A stretch of DNA of 64,000 nt from Bacillus licheniformis DSM 13 = ATCC 14580 (GCF_000011645.1 NC_006270.3:4052501-4116500), one strand, 5' to 3'; numbered from the stretch's first letter, positions 51,705 through 61,036 are shown. Made by a program: numbers and translations. The notes: generated from the sequence alone by a model not told the origin.

Positions 51705-52103
51705 TTGTTTTCTTTCTTGAATGCTTGAAAACCTAAAAGCAAATTGAAAGATCAAATAGAAAGGAATGTAGAAAAGAAAAAACATCATGATTTGAAATAA
51801 TAACCCTTTCAAACTAAATGGATATGAAATGTCATGAAACAAAAAAGATAATGCCATCCAAACGACAAAGGCAGAAAACGCAGCTTTAAAGCCGAGTCCC
51901 CTCTTTTTTCTCAACAGACCTTTGCTCACGAGCCTAATAGAATAGTAGCCGCTGCCGATGAAAAATAGAATGATCAGCAACAGATTGCTCGGTATTTCGT
52001 ATGCTGTCGTGATAAAAATGGAAATAAAAATCAGTGAAAGAAGGAGCACAAACCCTTCAAATCCAATTTTTCTCTCCTGTTCAGCCTTTTTATTTTCATT
52101 CAT
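51702..52103 (-). CDS. Small membrane protein of unknown function
   Basis: A 133-residue protein with a charged N-terminus (to residue ~17) and four membrane helices at about 18-37, 40-56, 72-92 and 99-122. I recognise no family. ATG at 52101-52103 has AAAGGAGGCGAACATA in front, an excellent RBS, and a start 19 codons upstream lacks one. Stands alone between yxeB and the VOC gene. Confidence 0.6.
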   Translation of the reverse strand: MNENKKAEQERKIGFEGFVLLLSLIFISIFITTAYEIPSNLLLIILFFIGSGYYSIRLVSKGLLRKKRGLGFKAAFSAFVVWMALSFLFHDISYPFSLKGLLFQIMMFFLFYIPFYLIFQFAFRFSSIQERKQ

Positions 52104-52308
52104 TATGTTCGCCTCCTTTCTATTGTTTTCCATTAAAAGAAACAGAAGCCATGTTAACAATAATCATCCATAAAAACAATGATTTGACACGCATGCCGCT
52201 GCTTCAGCCCATCACTCCTGTTTCACGTGAAACAAAAAATGCATCGAAAAAATATATGGAATCAAGTGTGTGAAAATGAAAATAATAACAAAAAAAGGAG
52301 AGATGATG

Positions 52309-52677
52309 ATGGGAATTGAAAAGGTTGGACAAATCGGGGTGCCGGTTCAAGACTTGGAGCGGGCTGCGGCATTTTATCAGGATGTATTGGGCCTGTCCCT
52401 TTTATTTCAGACAGATCGCATGGCTTTCTTTGAGTGCGGCGAAGTGCGGCTTCTTCTCAGCCTTCCGGAAAAAGACGAATTTGCTCATGCAGGCTCCGTC
52501 ATTTATTTTCAAGTTGAAGATTTGCCGGCTGTATATGATGAAATTGCAACAAAAGGCGTCTCTTTTCCAATAGAGCCGCATGTGGTGGCGAAAATCGAGC
52601 AAACGGAAACCTGGGTGGCCTTCTTTGAAGATACCGAAGGAAATACCCTAGCTTTGATGAGTGAGGTGAACATATAA
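52309..52677 (+). CDS. VOC (glyoxalase/bleomycin-resistance) superfamily protein
   Basis: A 122-residue single-module VOC protein: two beta-alpha-beta-beta-beta units, starting GQIGVPVQDLERAAAFYQDVLGL and ending FEDTEGNTLALM. A glutamate in the last strand region (FFEDTEGN) could take part in metal binding, but the first VOC strand lacks the usual metal-binding His (it reads IGVPV), so glyoxalase I activity is doubtful. Three consecutive ATG codons (52303-52311) follow AAAGGAG; I choose the third. Substrate unknown. Confidence 0.75.
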   Translation: MGIEKVGQIGVPVQDLERAAAFYQDVLGLSLLFQTDRMAFFECGEVRLLLSLPEKDEFAHAGSVIYFQVEDLPAVYDEIATKGVSFPIEPHVVAKIEQTETWVAFFEDTEGNTLALMSEVNI

Positions 52678-52681
52678 AAAT

Positions 52682-52718
52682 GAAAAACAGCTGATCCCTC
52701 AGCTGTTTTTCGTTTTTA
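52682..52718. terminator. Bidirectional terminator between the VOC gene and the feo operon
   Basis: GAAAAACAGCTGA and TCAGCTGTTTTTC pair with a 3-base loop, followed by GTTTTT on plus and CATTTTTA on minus. The stop codon of the small Cys-rich gene lies in the hairpin. Confidence 0.88.
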
Positions 52719-52857
52719 CATCATCACAAGCCGATTGACAGGTGCGATTTAATTCACAGGCGGCGCATTTTCCTTTCCGGCTTCGTTTGACAAATTTTAT
52801 AAGCGTCCATGCCGCATAACTAAAGATAAGCGCTCCGATCGTAATATTAAACAGCAT
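52699..52857 (-). CDS. FeoB-associated Cys-rich membrane protein
   Basis: A 52-residue protein read directly from the sequence: one membrane helix (MLFNITIGALIFSYAAWTL), a basic stretch (KRSRKGK) and a Cys-rich tail with C31, C34, C40 and C44 (CAAC...C...C). This is the pattern of FeoB-associated Cys-rich (FeoC-like) proteins encoded after feoB in Firmicutes. It starts 15 bases after the feoB stop, with GGAAGGATG upstream of the ATG. It may bind iron or an Fe-S cluster at the transporter; the exact role is not established. Confidence 0.82.
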   Translation of the reverse strand: MLFNITIGALIFSYAAWTLIKFVKRSRKGKCAACELNRTCQSACDDVKTKNS

Positions 52858-52872
52858 GCTGTCACATCCTTC

Positions 52873-54885
52873 CTATGATAACCCAAGCAGTCGTCCGCCC
52901 TGATAAATCAGGAACGCGATCGCATATGCAATGGCCAGTCCGTAAACAATGGACAAGAACATCCACTTTTTCGAGTTTGTTTCTTTTTTAATCACCGCTA
53001 CTGTCGCGAGGCATGGTACGTATAAAAGCACGAAAGCCATAAATCCGTAAGCGGCCAACGGTGTAAATTGTTCAGCCATCATGCCTTGCAGCTGGGCTTC
53101 GGGTACAAAATAGATGATGCTCATCGAAGCAACGACAACTTCCTTCGCGAGAAAACCGGTTAATAGTGATGCCGCTGCCTGCCATGTGCCGAATCCCAGC
53201 GGCAGCAATAGCGGTGCGAGCACTCCCCCGATCATCGCTAAAAAACTGTCATCCATCGCAACGTCCGTTCCGCCGGGTCCCGTATACGACAGAAGCCAAA
53301 TGAGGACAGACCCGCCAAAAATGTAAGTGCCGGCTTTGCGGACGAAGCCTTTGCCCTTCTCCCATGTTGCCCGCCACAATGTACGCGCTTGAGGCAAACG
53401 GTACGGCGGCAGTTCAATCACGAAGAACGACTTTTCTTCTTTGAGCTTGGATGAGGATAAAAACTTCGCCAGCACCAGCGCTGCGGCGATGCCCAGCACA
53501 TACAAGGAAAGGACGACGAAAGCCTGGTGGGCCGCGAAAAAAGCCCCTGCAAACAGAGCATAAACCGGCAGCCTTGCCGAACAGGACATAAATGGCGTCA
53601 GCATAATCGTCAAGAGTCTTTCCTTAGGCTGCTCTACAGTCCGCGCAGCCATGACGCCGGGAACATTGCAGCCGAAGCCGATAATCAGCGGAATAAAGGC
53701 TTTGCCGTTTAAACCGATCGCCTCCATCAGGCGGTCCATCACCATGGCCACACGCGCCATATATCCTGAATCTTCAAGCACCGAAATGAAGAAAAACAGG
53801 ATAAAGATCTGCGGGACGAACACGAGCACACCGCCGACACCGGCAATAATCCCATCGAGAATAAGCGCCTCGATAAACGGGCTGGCTCCCATTGCCGACA
53901 GCGCCGAGGCCGTCCATTCCGTCAGCGGTCCCCCGATGAAACCGTCCAGTGCATCAGACAATGGAACGCCAAACCAATCAAACGTCAGCATGAACATGAG
54001 ATACATGAACAACAAAAAAATCGGGATGCCAAGCACCTGATGCGTTACGATCTGATCCACGCGTTCAGTCAGCGTCAGTTTTCGCTCTGACTGATATTGC
54101 ACAGAAGTTGACAAGATGCGGTCAATCCATCGCGATCTCTCATTGTAAATATGCTGATGCAGCGATCTTACGGAATGCTCCTGATGAAGGCGTTTTTCGG
54201 TCTCCTCGTAAATTTCCTTTAATCTTTCGCTGTCGGCCGCGTCCTCCAGCTGTTCTTTCATTTTCGAGTTGCCTTCCAAATATTGAAGGGCCATCCAGCG
54301 CTTTAAAACGCCGGGGAGTTCGGGTATGATCGATTCGATCCGGCCAATCGCTTCTTCCACTGCGCTTCCGTAATTGATGACGAGCGGCTCCGCCCTCTTT
54401 TCCTTTTCAAAAAGCAAATGCCTGCTCAGTTCATCACATCCTTTGCCGCTGCGGGCAATCACAGGAATTACCGGAACACCTAGCGCATCAGACATTTTTT
54501 GATGATCAATGAAGACGCCGCGCTGTCCTGCGACATCGATCATATTTAAACCGATCGTAAGCGGATGCCCAAATTCCAGGAGCTGCACGGTTAAGTGCAA
54601 GTTCCGCTTTAACTGTGATGCATCGACAATATTCAATATATCTGAAAATGAATCATTGAGCAGGAAGTCTGTGACAACCCCTTCATCGCGGGACAGCGGA
54701 CTCAATGTATAAACACCGGGGAGATCGACTATCATTCCTTGTTTATGACGGAGCAGCCCCACCTTTTTCTCAACAGTCACCCCGCTCCAGTTTCCGACAT
54801 ACTCATAGGAGCCTGTCAGCGCATTAAACAATGACGTCTTCCCCGTATTCGGGTTTCCGAAAAGGGCAATCTGCCGGCTGTTCAT
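52873..54885 (-). CDS. feoB: Ferrous iron transporter FeoB
   Basis: A 670-residue membrane GTPase-linked Fe(II) importer. The N-terminal G domain has G1 GNPNTGKTS, G3 DLPGVY, and G4 NMID; a helical GDI-like spacer follows (about 165-265); then the membrane part with two Gate repeats containing GFGCNVPGV and the later CLATVAVI. Length is normal. Its start overlaps the feoA stop by 4 bases. The operon feoA-feoB-Cys-rich is preceded by a Fur box, so it is made under iron limitation. Confidence 0.95.
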   Translation of the reverse strand: MNSRQIALFGNPNTGKTSLFNALTGSYEYVGNWSGVTVEKKVGLLRHKQGMIVDLPGVYTLSPLSRDEGVVTDFLLNDSFSDILNIVDASQLKRNLHLTVQLLEFGHPLTIGLNMIDVAGQRGVFIDHQKMSDALGVPVIPVIARSGKGCDELSRHLLFEKEKRAEPLVINYGSAVEEAIGRIESIIPELPGVLKRWMALQYLEGNSKMKEQLEDAADSERLKEIYEETEKRLHQEHSVRSLHQHIYNERSRWIDRILSTSVQYQSERKLTLTERVDQIVTHQVLGIPIFLLFMYLMFMLTFDWFGVPLSDALDGFIGGPLTEWTASALSAMGASPFIEALILDGIIAGVGGVLVFVPQIFILFFFISVLEDSGYMARVAMVMDRLMEAIGLNGKAFIPLIIGFGCNVPGVMAARTVEQPKERLLTIMLTPFMSCSARLPVYALFAGAFFAAHQAFVVLSLYVLGIAAALVLAKFLSSSKLKEEKSFFVIELPPYRLPQARTLWRATWEKGKGFVRKAGTYIFGGSVLIWLLSYTGPGGTDVAMDDSFLAMIGGVLAPLLLPLGFGTWQAAASLLTGFLAKEVVVASMSIIYFVPEAQLQGMMAEQFTPLAAYGFMAFVLLYVPCLATVAVIKKETNSKKWMFLSIVYGLAIAYAIAFLIYQGGRLLGLS

Positions 54886-55109
54886 AGCTTTTCAATCCTG
54901 ATCTTTTTTGCTTCTCCAAGCCGTATGCCGAGACACTGCCCGCCTGACTCGAACATGAACGGACCGCCAAACGGCAATTTGCGCTTCACGCAAATTTCAT
55001 CATCTTCTTTCATTCCGAGCTGTATGAGTCTGCGCTGAACAAGTTCATTCACGTCTGAAAAATCTATGATTCTTGCTCTCTCTTTTTGTTTTAATTCGGC
55101 TAAAACCAT
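54882..55109 (-). CDS. feoA: Ferrous iron transport protein A (FeoA)
   Basis: A 75-residue SH3-like cytosolic protein that supports FeoB. Typical features: a short acidic/basic N-terminus, RRLIQLGMKEDDEI, and GGPFMFESGGQCLGIRLGEA with the final beta strand KIRIEKL. First gene of the operon, overlapping feoB by 4 bases (ATGA). The likely RBS is GGAGGCCTCAACG before the ATG. Confidence 0.93.
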   Translation of the reverse strand: MVLAELKQKERARIIDFSDVNELVQRRLIQLGMKEDDEICVKRKLPFGGPFMFESGGQCLGIRLGEAKKIRIEKL

Positions 55110-55134
55110 CGTTGAGGCCTCCGTATTCTGAAAA

Positions 55135-55149
55135 TGATAATCGTTATCA
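55135..55149. promoter_or_regulatory. Fur box upstream of feoA
   Basis: TGATAATCGTTATCA matches the 7-1-7 Fur palindrome TGATAATNATTATCA at 14 of 15 positions. TATAAT on the minus strand (55162-55157) adjoins it, so Fur would overlap the core promoter. Confidence 0.85.
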
Positions 55150-55224
55150 TAATATGATTATAGGCAATAAGTCACCTTCCATTTAAAAGGAGATGTGTCA
55201 AAACCGGAACATTTTTATGAGAAT

Positions 55225-55277
55225 ATAAAAAAGCGAAAAACCCCGGCGATACAATCTTTCGCTCTGGCTTTTCGCTC
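55225..55277 (-). terminator. Terminator of the acyltransferase gene
   Basis: Minus strand AGCGAAAAGCC (55276-55266) pairs with GG-TTTTTCGCT (55242-55232), with a ~23-base loop, followed by TTTTTTA. Confidence 0.65.
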
Positions 55278-55292
55278 TATCAAGTTATGTCG

Positions 55293-56390
55293 TTAACCTG
55301 CATGATGGCGCACTTTTTGCTCCATTCGCCTCTTTTTCGGCACATAAATTTTTCCGACAAACATATAGCCGTACTTCAATTTATTGACGGCCCAGGATAT
55401 GAAAACCGCAGCGCCTGTAGAAATGAAAAACAAAAGCAAAACAGCCGATACCGTACCGATGCTGTCAAGGGCGGTTAAGATGACCAACCCGAAAATCAGG
55501 ATAAAAGCGTGCAGTAAATAAATAGAAAAAGAATAGTTGCTGATCATCATAATCAGCTTCGGTACCGACTTCAGTTTTGAAAACAGGTGGAAGCATAAGA
55601 AAATGATGCTTGTCGAATAAAGCAGGATATCCGGACGCTTTGACGTCACCGCGATGTCTTGGCCGAAGTAGGAAACCGCTACAATGAAACATCCGGTCAC
55701 AGCAGCCGCCGCATACACCGCATGCCTGTACCGTTCCAGCAATGCCAAAAAGCGCTCGTAATTCTTGCCGCAATAATAGGCCAAACAAAAGTAAAAGAGC
55801 CAGCCGGGAAACGGCACCCACGAAAAAGGAAACGGCGCCTCCTCCTGAACGACCGGAGGTTGAATGAACGTGAAATAGCTCAAATAAGCCGCTGTGACCG
55901 CAAAAGAAATCGAAAGCACCCATTTAGGCGAAGCCTTTTGCAAAAATGAATGGAAGCACATGTGCAGCAAGTAAAATTGAAAAATGACGAGAATGAAGTA
56001 ACCGATGAAATTCCCCAAGAATATATTCGCCAACAGTTTTTTAATAATGACCGATGCATGAAATTGCTGCATCATCAGACCTGCGGTCATAAAAGCATCC
56101 AAAACAGCGATAAATAGAAAAGGGATGAAAATTGTTTTAAACCGCTTTTTTAAAAACCCTTCCGGAACACCACCAGGATAGGCATGCGCGAGCAAAAATT
56201 CGGAAATGAAAATAAACGCCGGCGTACTGAACATCAGGAGCGTTCTGAAAGATTCAACAACCCGGAAAACCGCATCTCCGAGCATGTCCGCCCGCACCAT
56301 GAGCACCATTGATATCGCATGAAGCAAAACAACGCTTAAACAGGAGATGCAGCGAATGACAAAAATTTCTTTTACTTGCAAATCGATCAC
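55293..56390 (-). CDS. Acyltransferase 3 family membrane protein
   Basis: A 365-residue integral membrane protein with about ten helices. The N-terminal RCISCLSVVLLHAISM carries the conserved Arg and His of the acyltransferase-3 (OafA/IcaC-type) family; the second marker region is SNYSFSIYLLHAF near residue 290. Members O-acetylate or succinylate cell-surface glycans. Ends with a basic tail. Single gene, with no glycan genes next to it, so its substrate cannot be told. Confidence 0.75.
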   Translation of the reverse strand: MIDLQVKEIFVIRCISCLSVVLLHAISMVLMVRADMLGDAVFRVVESFRTLLMFSTPAFIFISEFLLAHAYPGGVPEGFLKKRFKTIFIPFLFIAVLDAFMTAGLMMQQFHASVIIKKLLANIFLGNFIGYFILVIFQFYLLHMCFHSFLQKASPKWVLSISFAVTAAYLSYFTFIQPPVVQEEAPFPFSWVPFPGWLFYFCLAYYCGKNYERFLALLERYRHAVYAAAAVTGCFIVAVSYFGQDIAVTSKRPDILLYSTSIIFLCFHLFSKLKSVPKLIMMISNYSFSIYLLHAFILIFGLVILTALDSIGTVSAVLLLFFISTGAAVFISWAVNKLKYGYMFVGKIYVPKKRRMEQKVRHHAG

Positions 56391-56496
56391 TCCTCTTTCA
56401 AATTTGAAATAATATCAAATTAACATAATCATCCAAATGAAGGAAGAGGCAAAATACATAGGTATGTTTATCCCAAATTTGCCGGCTGCAAGTATA

Positions 56497-56530
56497 AAAA
56501 AAAGATTAGACACGTAGTCTAATCTTTTTT
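56497..56530 (-). terminator. Terminator of yxdLM
   Basis: AAAAGATTAGAC and GTCTAATCTTTT form a 12-bp stem with a 5-base loop and T-rich ends on both strands. The yxdM stop codon touches its right edge. Confidence 0.85.
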
Positions 56531-58415
56531 AAATCGCCGCTTTTATCTGTTTTGTATAGTAGAAGCGGACGATGAAGTAATATATGACCTGGATGGCGAA
56601 GAACACGCCGAGCACCATTGCAGATTCCTTGAAGAGGTTGTACTGAAAGGCATGCGATAAAGCGGTCAGCGCCACAGCTCCATGGACAAGGGCAACAGCG
56701 ATAGGCGCGAAGAACAAGATGCCGATCTGCCTGTTCAGCACTTTATGCAGTTCGCGGTCTGTTAAGCCCATTTTGGCAATCGATTTGAATTTCTGCTTAT
56801 CATCGTCCAAATCAGTGTACAACCGGAAATAGAGGAAGCTTCCTGCTGAAACGAAGAAGACGATTCCGATAAACAGTCCGACAAATAATATCGGGCCATA
56901 CCCTTTGCTTATATTATATACCTCATAATCTACAGCCCCGAAATACATGTAATCCAGTTTCTTTTGCAAAGCCTCCCCGGCTTTCACTAAAGCCATGCCG
57001 TCAGCTTCTTTTGCCTGCCATGCATAGAACCGGTTTTCGCTTTTCGGTTTTTTCAGCTGTGCGAAATCTTTGTCTGTCACAATATAATAGCTGGGTTCAG
57101 ATAACGCTTTTGAACGGATCGTTTGATCAGCCTTCAGTTGTTTTCCATTTGCAAAAGGGATTGACGAAGGGAGCTGCTGGTCATCATCTCCCTCTAAGCC
57201 GATCTTGACCTCATACTCGGCAGCCGCCGCTTTTCCGTCTTCAAGCTTGACGTGGTCGGCTCCGACGAGATCGGCAAACTTGTTATAGTCAGATTCTTTC
57301 ACAATCAGCATGTCATTGCCGCCGACATCGAAATATTGAAGGACAGCTGAAGCTTTGTCTGTTTTGATATTTCTTTCATCCAGTGTGTCATTGATGAAAG
57401 CCACGTCTTTTTCGATGTGTTTGTTTGTTTCCGGCGGCTTATATGAGAACGTATGCGGGTTCATCTCTTTAATTCCGTTTGTCACCAGAGTTTGGAAACC
57501 GTACAGCGTCCCAATGGCGCTGAATGCGACAGTAGAGATAATGGCCACCATAAAAAACGTCCGCGAATTGTCTTTCATCCTGTAAGACAGATCAGAAAAC
57601 AAAATCATATTCGTTTTCCGCCAAAACAGGGTTTCCCGTTTTTTGAGCCTGCGGATCACATAAACACTCAGCTGCGTAAACAGCAGATATGTGCCGATAA
57701 TGACAACAATCGTCACCGGCACCATCGCCACAAGAACGCCTCCTTCTTTGACAATCAAAGCGGTGTAATAGCCTCCGGCAAGCAGCACAGCAGCAACCAG
57801 CGTAAGCAAGGCAGATGCTTTCGGCTCCCCTTTGGAGATTTTGTTCCCTTTTAACAGAACAATCAGCTTCTCGCTCCTGAGCACAAACGACACAAGAAAA
57901 GAGATAAATAAGAACAGACCGTTAAAAGAAATAAACGTCACAATCATCGCCATCAACGGGAAGTAAAAATCGAGCTTGTTATCAATAATCAGGACATTTT
58001 CCGCAGTGAGCAGTATCAATTTGGCGAAGACGAGCCCGAGCACAATCCCGCCGATTGTCGCAAAAAATCCAATCAGCATATTTTCAAGAAATACCATCAT
58101 GCGAATTTGGCGCATCGACATCCCTTGAATCATTAAAACGCCGAATTCCTTTTTTCTCGATTGAAGAAATGAACTCATCGAGTACAGCACAAAGAAAAAA
58201 GAGAAGACAAAAATAATGCCGCCGGCGACCAGCAGGCCAAAGGATGCATGCTGCCCGATGCCGGAAGTCAAAGAATCACTGGTCATCACCGGGTGGAAAG
58301 CAAAAATCGCAAATGCGAAAAAAACCATCACCGTAAACATGCTGCTGAGAAAATAAGCGGCATACAGCCTTTTGTTGCGAATGACATTGTTAAACGCGAA
58401 CTGACGAAAGGTCAT
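56529..58415 (-). CDS. yxdM: BceB-type ABC transporter permease YxdM
   Basis: A 628-residue permease of the BceAB/YxdLM family for cationic antimicrobial peptides. About ten membrane helices: one pair-forming segment at the N-terminus, a group to residue ~300, a large extracellular domain (~330-525) between helices 7 and 8 that senses the peptide, and three C-terminal helices. N-terminal MTFRQFAFNNVIRNKR is the family start. ATG 58413-58415 follows GGGAGGGGATGCAA; a longer frame is open. It overlaps yxdL by 26 bases. Partner ATPase is YxdL, signalling partner YxdK. Confidence 0.88.
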   Translation of the reverse strand: MTFRQFAFNNVIRNKRLYAAYFLSSMFTVMVFFAFAIFAFHPVMTSDSLTSGIGQHASFGLLVAGGIIFVFSFFFVLYSMSSFLQSRKKEFGVLMIQGMSMRQIRMMVFLENMLIGFFATIGGIVLGLVFAKLILLTAENVLIIDNKLDFYFPLMAMIVTFISFNGLFLFISFLVSFVLRSEKLIVLLKGNKISKGEPKASALLTLVAAVLLAGGYYTALIVKEGGVLVAMVPVTIVVIIGTYLLFTQLSVYVIRRLKKRETLFWRKTNMILFSDLSYRMKDNSRTFFMVAIISTVAFSAIGTLYGFQTLVTNGIKEMNPHTFSYKPPETNKHIEKDVAFINDTLDERNIKTDKASAVLQYFDVGGNDMLIVKESDYNKFADLVGADHVKLEDGKAAAAEYEVKIGLEGDDDQQLPSSIPFANGKQLKADQTIRSKALSEPSYYIVTDKDFAQLKKPKSENRFYAWQAKEADGMALVKAGEALQKKLDYMYFGAVDYEVYNISKGYGPILFVGLFIGIVFFVSAGSFLYFRLYTDLDDDKQKFKSIAKMGLTDRELHKVLNRQIGILFFAPIAVALVHGAVALTALSHAFQYNLFKESAMVLGVFFAIQVIYYFIVRFYYTKQIKAAI

Positions 58416-59154
58416 TTGCATCCCCTCCCAACAAGGACAGTGTATCGAGAATCTTTTGGAAAAACGCTTGGCGGTTATCGCCGCGGTTGATCTCCGAATA
58501 CAGCTTTCCGTCCTTAATAAAGACGACCCGGTTGCAATAGCTTGCCGCCTGAGGGTCATGCGTGACAAGCATCATGGTCGCTTTTTCATTGCGGTTGATC
58601 GACTCAAGCATTTCCATCACATCTTTGGATGACTTTGAATCAAGGTTGCCTGTCGGCTCATCGGCAAGCAGAAGCTTCGGCGAATGAATCATCGCTCTTG
58701 CTACAGCGGCGCGCTGGGCCTGACCGCCCGATATCTCATATGTGCGCTTTTTCATGATCTGGGTAATCCCGAGCTTTTCGGCCAATTCGTTTGCCCTCCG
58801 CTTCATTTCCTTGACCTTTTCGCCGTCAAGCGTCAAAGGAAGTACGATATTTTCTTCAACGGTTAATGTCGGCAGAAGATTAAAGTCCTGAAACACAAAT
58901 CCCAGCTCTCTGCGGCGAAATTTAGCCAATTTTTCTTTTTTGAGAACATGCGGGTTTTGGCCGCTGATCAATATTTCGCCCGTCGTCGGCTCATCGATCG
59001 TTGCAATCATATTTAATAGGGTCGTTTTTCCGCTTCCCGACGGCCCCATGATCCCGACGAATTCACCTTTATCAATTGTTAGGTTAATATCTGTTAACGC
59101 GCGGTACGCAATTTTTCCTTCGTAAATCTTACTGGCTTGTTTGACCTGAAGCAT
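58390..59154 (-). CDS. yxdL: ABC transporter ATPase YxdL
   Basis: A 254-residue ATPase of the LolD/BceA type. Walker A GPSGSGKTT, Q-loop FVFQDFNLLP, signature SGGQAQRAAVARA, Walker B LLLADEPTGNLD and the switch His in VTHDP are complete. It powers YxdM. ATG 59152-59154 lies 8 bases after AAAGGAG; a GTG six codons earlier is too near. A perfect BceR-type operator lies about 90 bases upstream, at the end of yxdK. Confidence 0.92.
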   Translation of the reverse strand: MLQVKQASKIYEGKIAYRALTDINLTIDKGEFVGIMGPSGSGKTTLLNMIATIDEPTTGEILISGQNPHVLKKEKLAKFRRRELGFVFQDFNLLPTLTVEENIVLPLTLDGEKVKEMKRRANELAEKLGITQIMKKRTYEISGGQAQRAAVARAMIHSPKLLLADEPTGNLDSKSSKDVMEMLESINRNEKATMMLVTHDPQAASYCNRVVFIKDGKLYSEINRGDNRQAFFQKILDTLSLLGGDANDLSSVRV

Positions 59155-59245
59155 CACAAGATCTCCTTTCACCTTTAACTTTCGATCTGTGACCAGTTTA
59201 CCTAAATCTCTTGTTGATGAACTATCGATTCTTCTTTCACTTTCA

Positions 59246-59259
59246 TTACATCGATGTAA
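59246..59259. promoter_or_regulatory. BceR-type operator for yxdLM, inside the 3' end of yxdK
   Basis: TTACA-TCGA-TGTAA is a perfect match to the TNACA-N4-TGTAA site used by BceR-like regulators. It covers the last codons and the stop of yxdK and lies 92 bases before the yxdL start. Predicted YxdJ binding site. Confidence 0.78.
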
Positions 59260-60253
59260 GGTTTTGCGTAGCCGTGAAAATCAGCCGAATTGTCGTGCCT
59301 TTCCCTTCTTGTGAATCAAGTTCGATCCGGTGGCCGAGCTGGTCAGCCGCCGATTTTGCCAAGTAAAGACCCATTCCGGTCGATTCTCTGAAACGGCGTC
59401 CGTTTTCTCCTGTGAAAAACGGGTCGAAAACCCGCTTTTGATCTGTATCCGGGATGCCGGCGCCGAAATCTGCCACTTCCAATACCGCTTCCGAATCATT
59501 TTCGTATACAGAAATAATGACTGTATTGCTTTTCCCCGCCGAATATTTGACCGCATTGTTGACAAACTGGGAAATGATGAAAAACAGCCACTTTTCATCT
59601 GTTTCGACGGTGATGCCTTTTTTGATTTCTTTGAACTTAGGATAAACTTGACTGCGAATGTAAAAGCGCTTATTTTCGCGATTGACCTCGTGAACGATAT
59701 CCGCCAATGCGACCGGTTTTATACGGAAATCCTGTTCGATCGTCCGCAGTCTGGCCATATAGAGAATCGTATTGAGGCCCGTTTTCATCCGCTCGGTCTC
59801 CTCGCGGATGCTGGATGATTCCGGTTCATCCAAATTTTGAGCCGTCAGTTCGATGACCGACAACGGCGTCTTCATTTGGTGCACCCATTGATCCATGAAA
59901 GTCAAATGCTCTTTTTGGCCAAGCTCCAGCTTCTTTAATTCTTGGCGGTATTGCTTGTACTGGCTTTTCAGCAGCTGTTCAAGCGCTTCCGACAAAGGGG
60001 ATTGGGGCTGATTCGATTGCCTGAAGGTGTCATCCAATGACTCCAGCCCGCTCGTCATCCGTTTGTAGAACTTCCGGCGCGTATAGTAATGGTAGAAAAG
60101 ATAGAAGCCAAGAAAGAAAAAGCCGAGAAAAACGGCATAAAAAGCCGGTCTGATGTGCTGATACCCATCAAGCCAGTACACTGACAGCATTGTGATAAAC
60201 TGCAGCGCCTGCACGGCAATCAACAAATAGTGCTCTTTGAAAAAAAGCTTCAT
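59246..60253 (-). CDS. yxdK: Intramembrane-sensing histidine kinase YxdK
   Basis: A 335-residue BceS-like sensor kinase. Two N-terminal helices (about 10-28 and 38-57) separated by only ~10 residues, so it has almost no outside domain and takes its signal from the YxdLM transporter. The H-box is DQWVHQMKTPLSVIEL; N-box FVNNAVKYS; G boxes DFGAGIP and GMGLYLAKS. ATGA overlap with yxdJ. Its last codons contain the yxdL operator. Confidence 0.92.
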   Translation of the reverse strand: MKLFFKEHYLLIAVQALQFITMLSVYWLDGYQHIRPAFYAVFLGFFFLGFYLFYHYYTRRKFYKRMTSGLESLDDTFRQSNQPQSPLSEALEQLLKSQYKQYRQELKKLELGQKEHLTFMDQWVHQMKTPLSVIELTAQNLDEPESSSIREETERMKTGLNTILYMARLRTIEQDFRIKPVALADIVHEVNRENKRFYIRSQVYPKFKEIKKGITVETDEKWLFFIISQFVNNAVKYSAGKSNTVIISVYENDSEAVLEVADFGAGIPDTDQKRVFDPFFTGENGRRFRESTGMGLYLAKSAADQLGHRIELDSQEGKGTTIRLIFTATQNLTSM

Positions 60254-60957
60254 TCCTCTCCCGCCTTCACCCAGGATACATTCAAGCGATAGCCCGCGCC
60301 CCGCACTGTTTCCACTGCATCTTCAATACCGAGCTCCTGAAATTTTTTTCTGACGCGCGTAATGTTGACATTAAGCGTGTTTTCATCCACATATGCCTGA
60401 TCATCCCACAGCTTGGCCAGCAAATCTTCGCGGCCTGAAATTCTCGGATGGCGTTCCATTAAGCTTTCAATAATATCCGCTTCTTTTTTCGTCAAAGCAG
60501 CCGTTTGACCGGCAAATGTCAGTTCAAGTCTTTCCGGATACAGCCGCAGCCCTTCTTTTTCCAGCAGCCGTTCCTCCGCCTTCGCCGCGTATTCGCCGTA
60601 AGCCCTGCGAAGCTGGCTGCGTATTTTTGCCATGACGATCTCGGCGTGAAACGGCTTGGTGATAAAGTCATCTCCGCCGTTTTCCAATGCCATCACCTGA
60701 TCCATTTCACCTGTCCGCGCAGAAATAAACAAGACGGGGCAAATCGATTCCTGGCGGATTTGCCGGCACCAGTAGTAGCCGTCAAAGCTCGGCAGGTTAA
60801 TATCAAGCAGAACAAGATCAGGCGCCGTGCTTCTGAACTCATCCATGACACGGTCAAAGTCTTTCACTACATGAACGTTGTATCCGTATTTGACAATATG
60901 CGATTTTAACAAATCTGCAATTTTCGGGTCGTCTTCTACAATCATCACTTTTTGCAT
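60250..60957 (-). CDS. yxdJ: Response regulator YxdJ (OmpR family)
   Basis: A 235-residue response regulator. The receiver domain begins KVMIVEDDPKIADLL (acidic pair), phosphorylated Asp in VLLDINLPSFDGY, Lys in ITKPFHAE; the C-terminal winged helix has DIIESLMERHPRISGREDLL and VRGAGYRL. It activates yxdLM and yxeA in B. subtilis, reportedly in response to the peptide LL-37. The ATG 60955-60957 follows CAAAAGGAGAGACCGAG; the frame is open further upstream without RBS. A possible promoter is TTGTTT, 17 bases, CATAAT on the minus strand (about 61010-60985). Confidence 0.92.
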   Translation of the reverse strand: MQKVMIVEDDPKIADLLKSHIVKYGYNVHVVKDFDRVMDEFRSTAPDLVLLDINLPSFDGYYWCRQIRQESICPVLFISARTGEMDQVMALENGGDDFITKPFHAEIVMAKIRSQLRRAYGEYAAKAEERLLEKEGLRLYPERLELTFAGQTAALTKKEADIIESLMERHPRISGREDLLAKLWDDQAYVDENTLNVNITRVRKKFQELGIEDAVETVRGAGYRLNVSWVKAGEE

Positions 60958-61036
60958 CTCGGTCTCTCCTTTTGGTTTGGATATATTATGACACGAAGCG
61001 GTCTGATAAACAAAAACTGCCGCGATCCATCCTACC

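Noticed and set aside
52309..52677. Naming the VOC protein as glyoxalase I or a fosfomycin/bleomycin resistance protein
   Set aside because: The usual first metal ligand is missing and nothing in the neighbourhood indicates a substrate.
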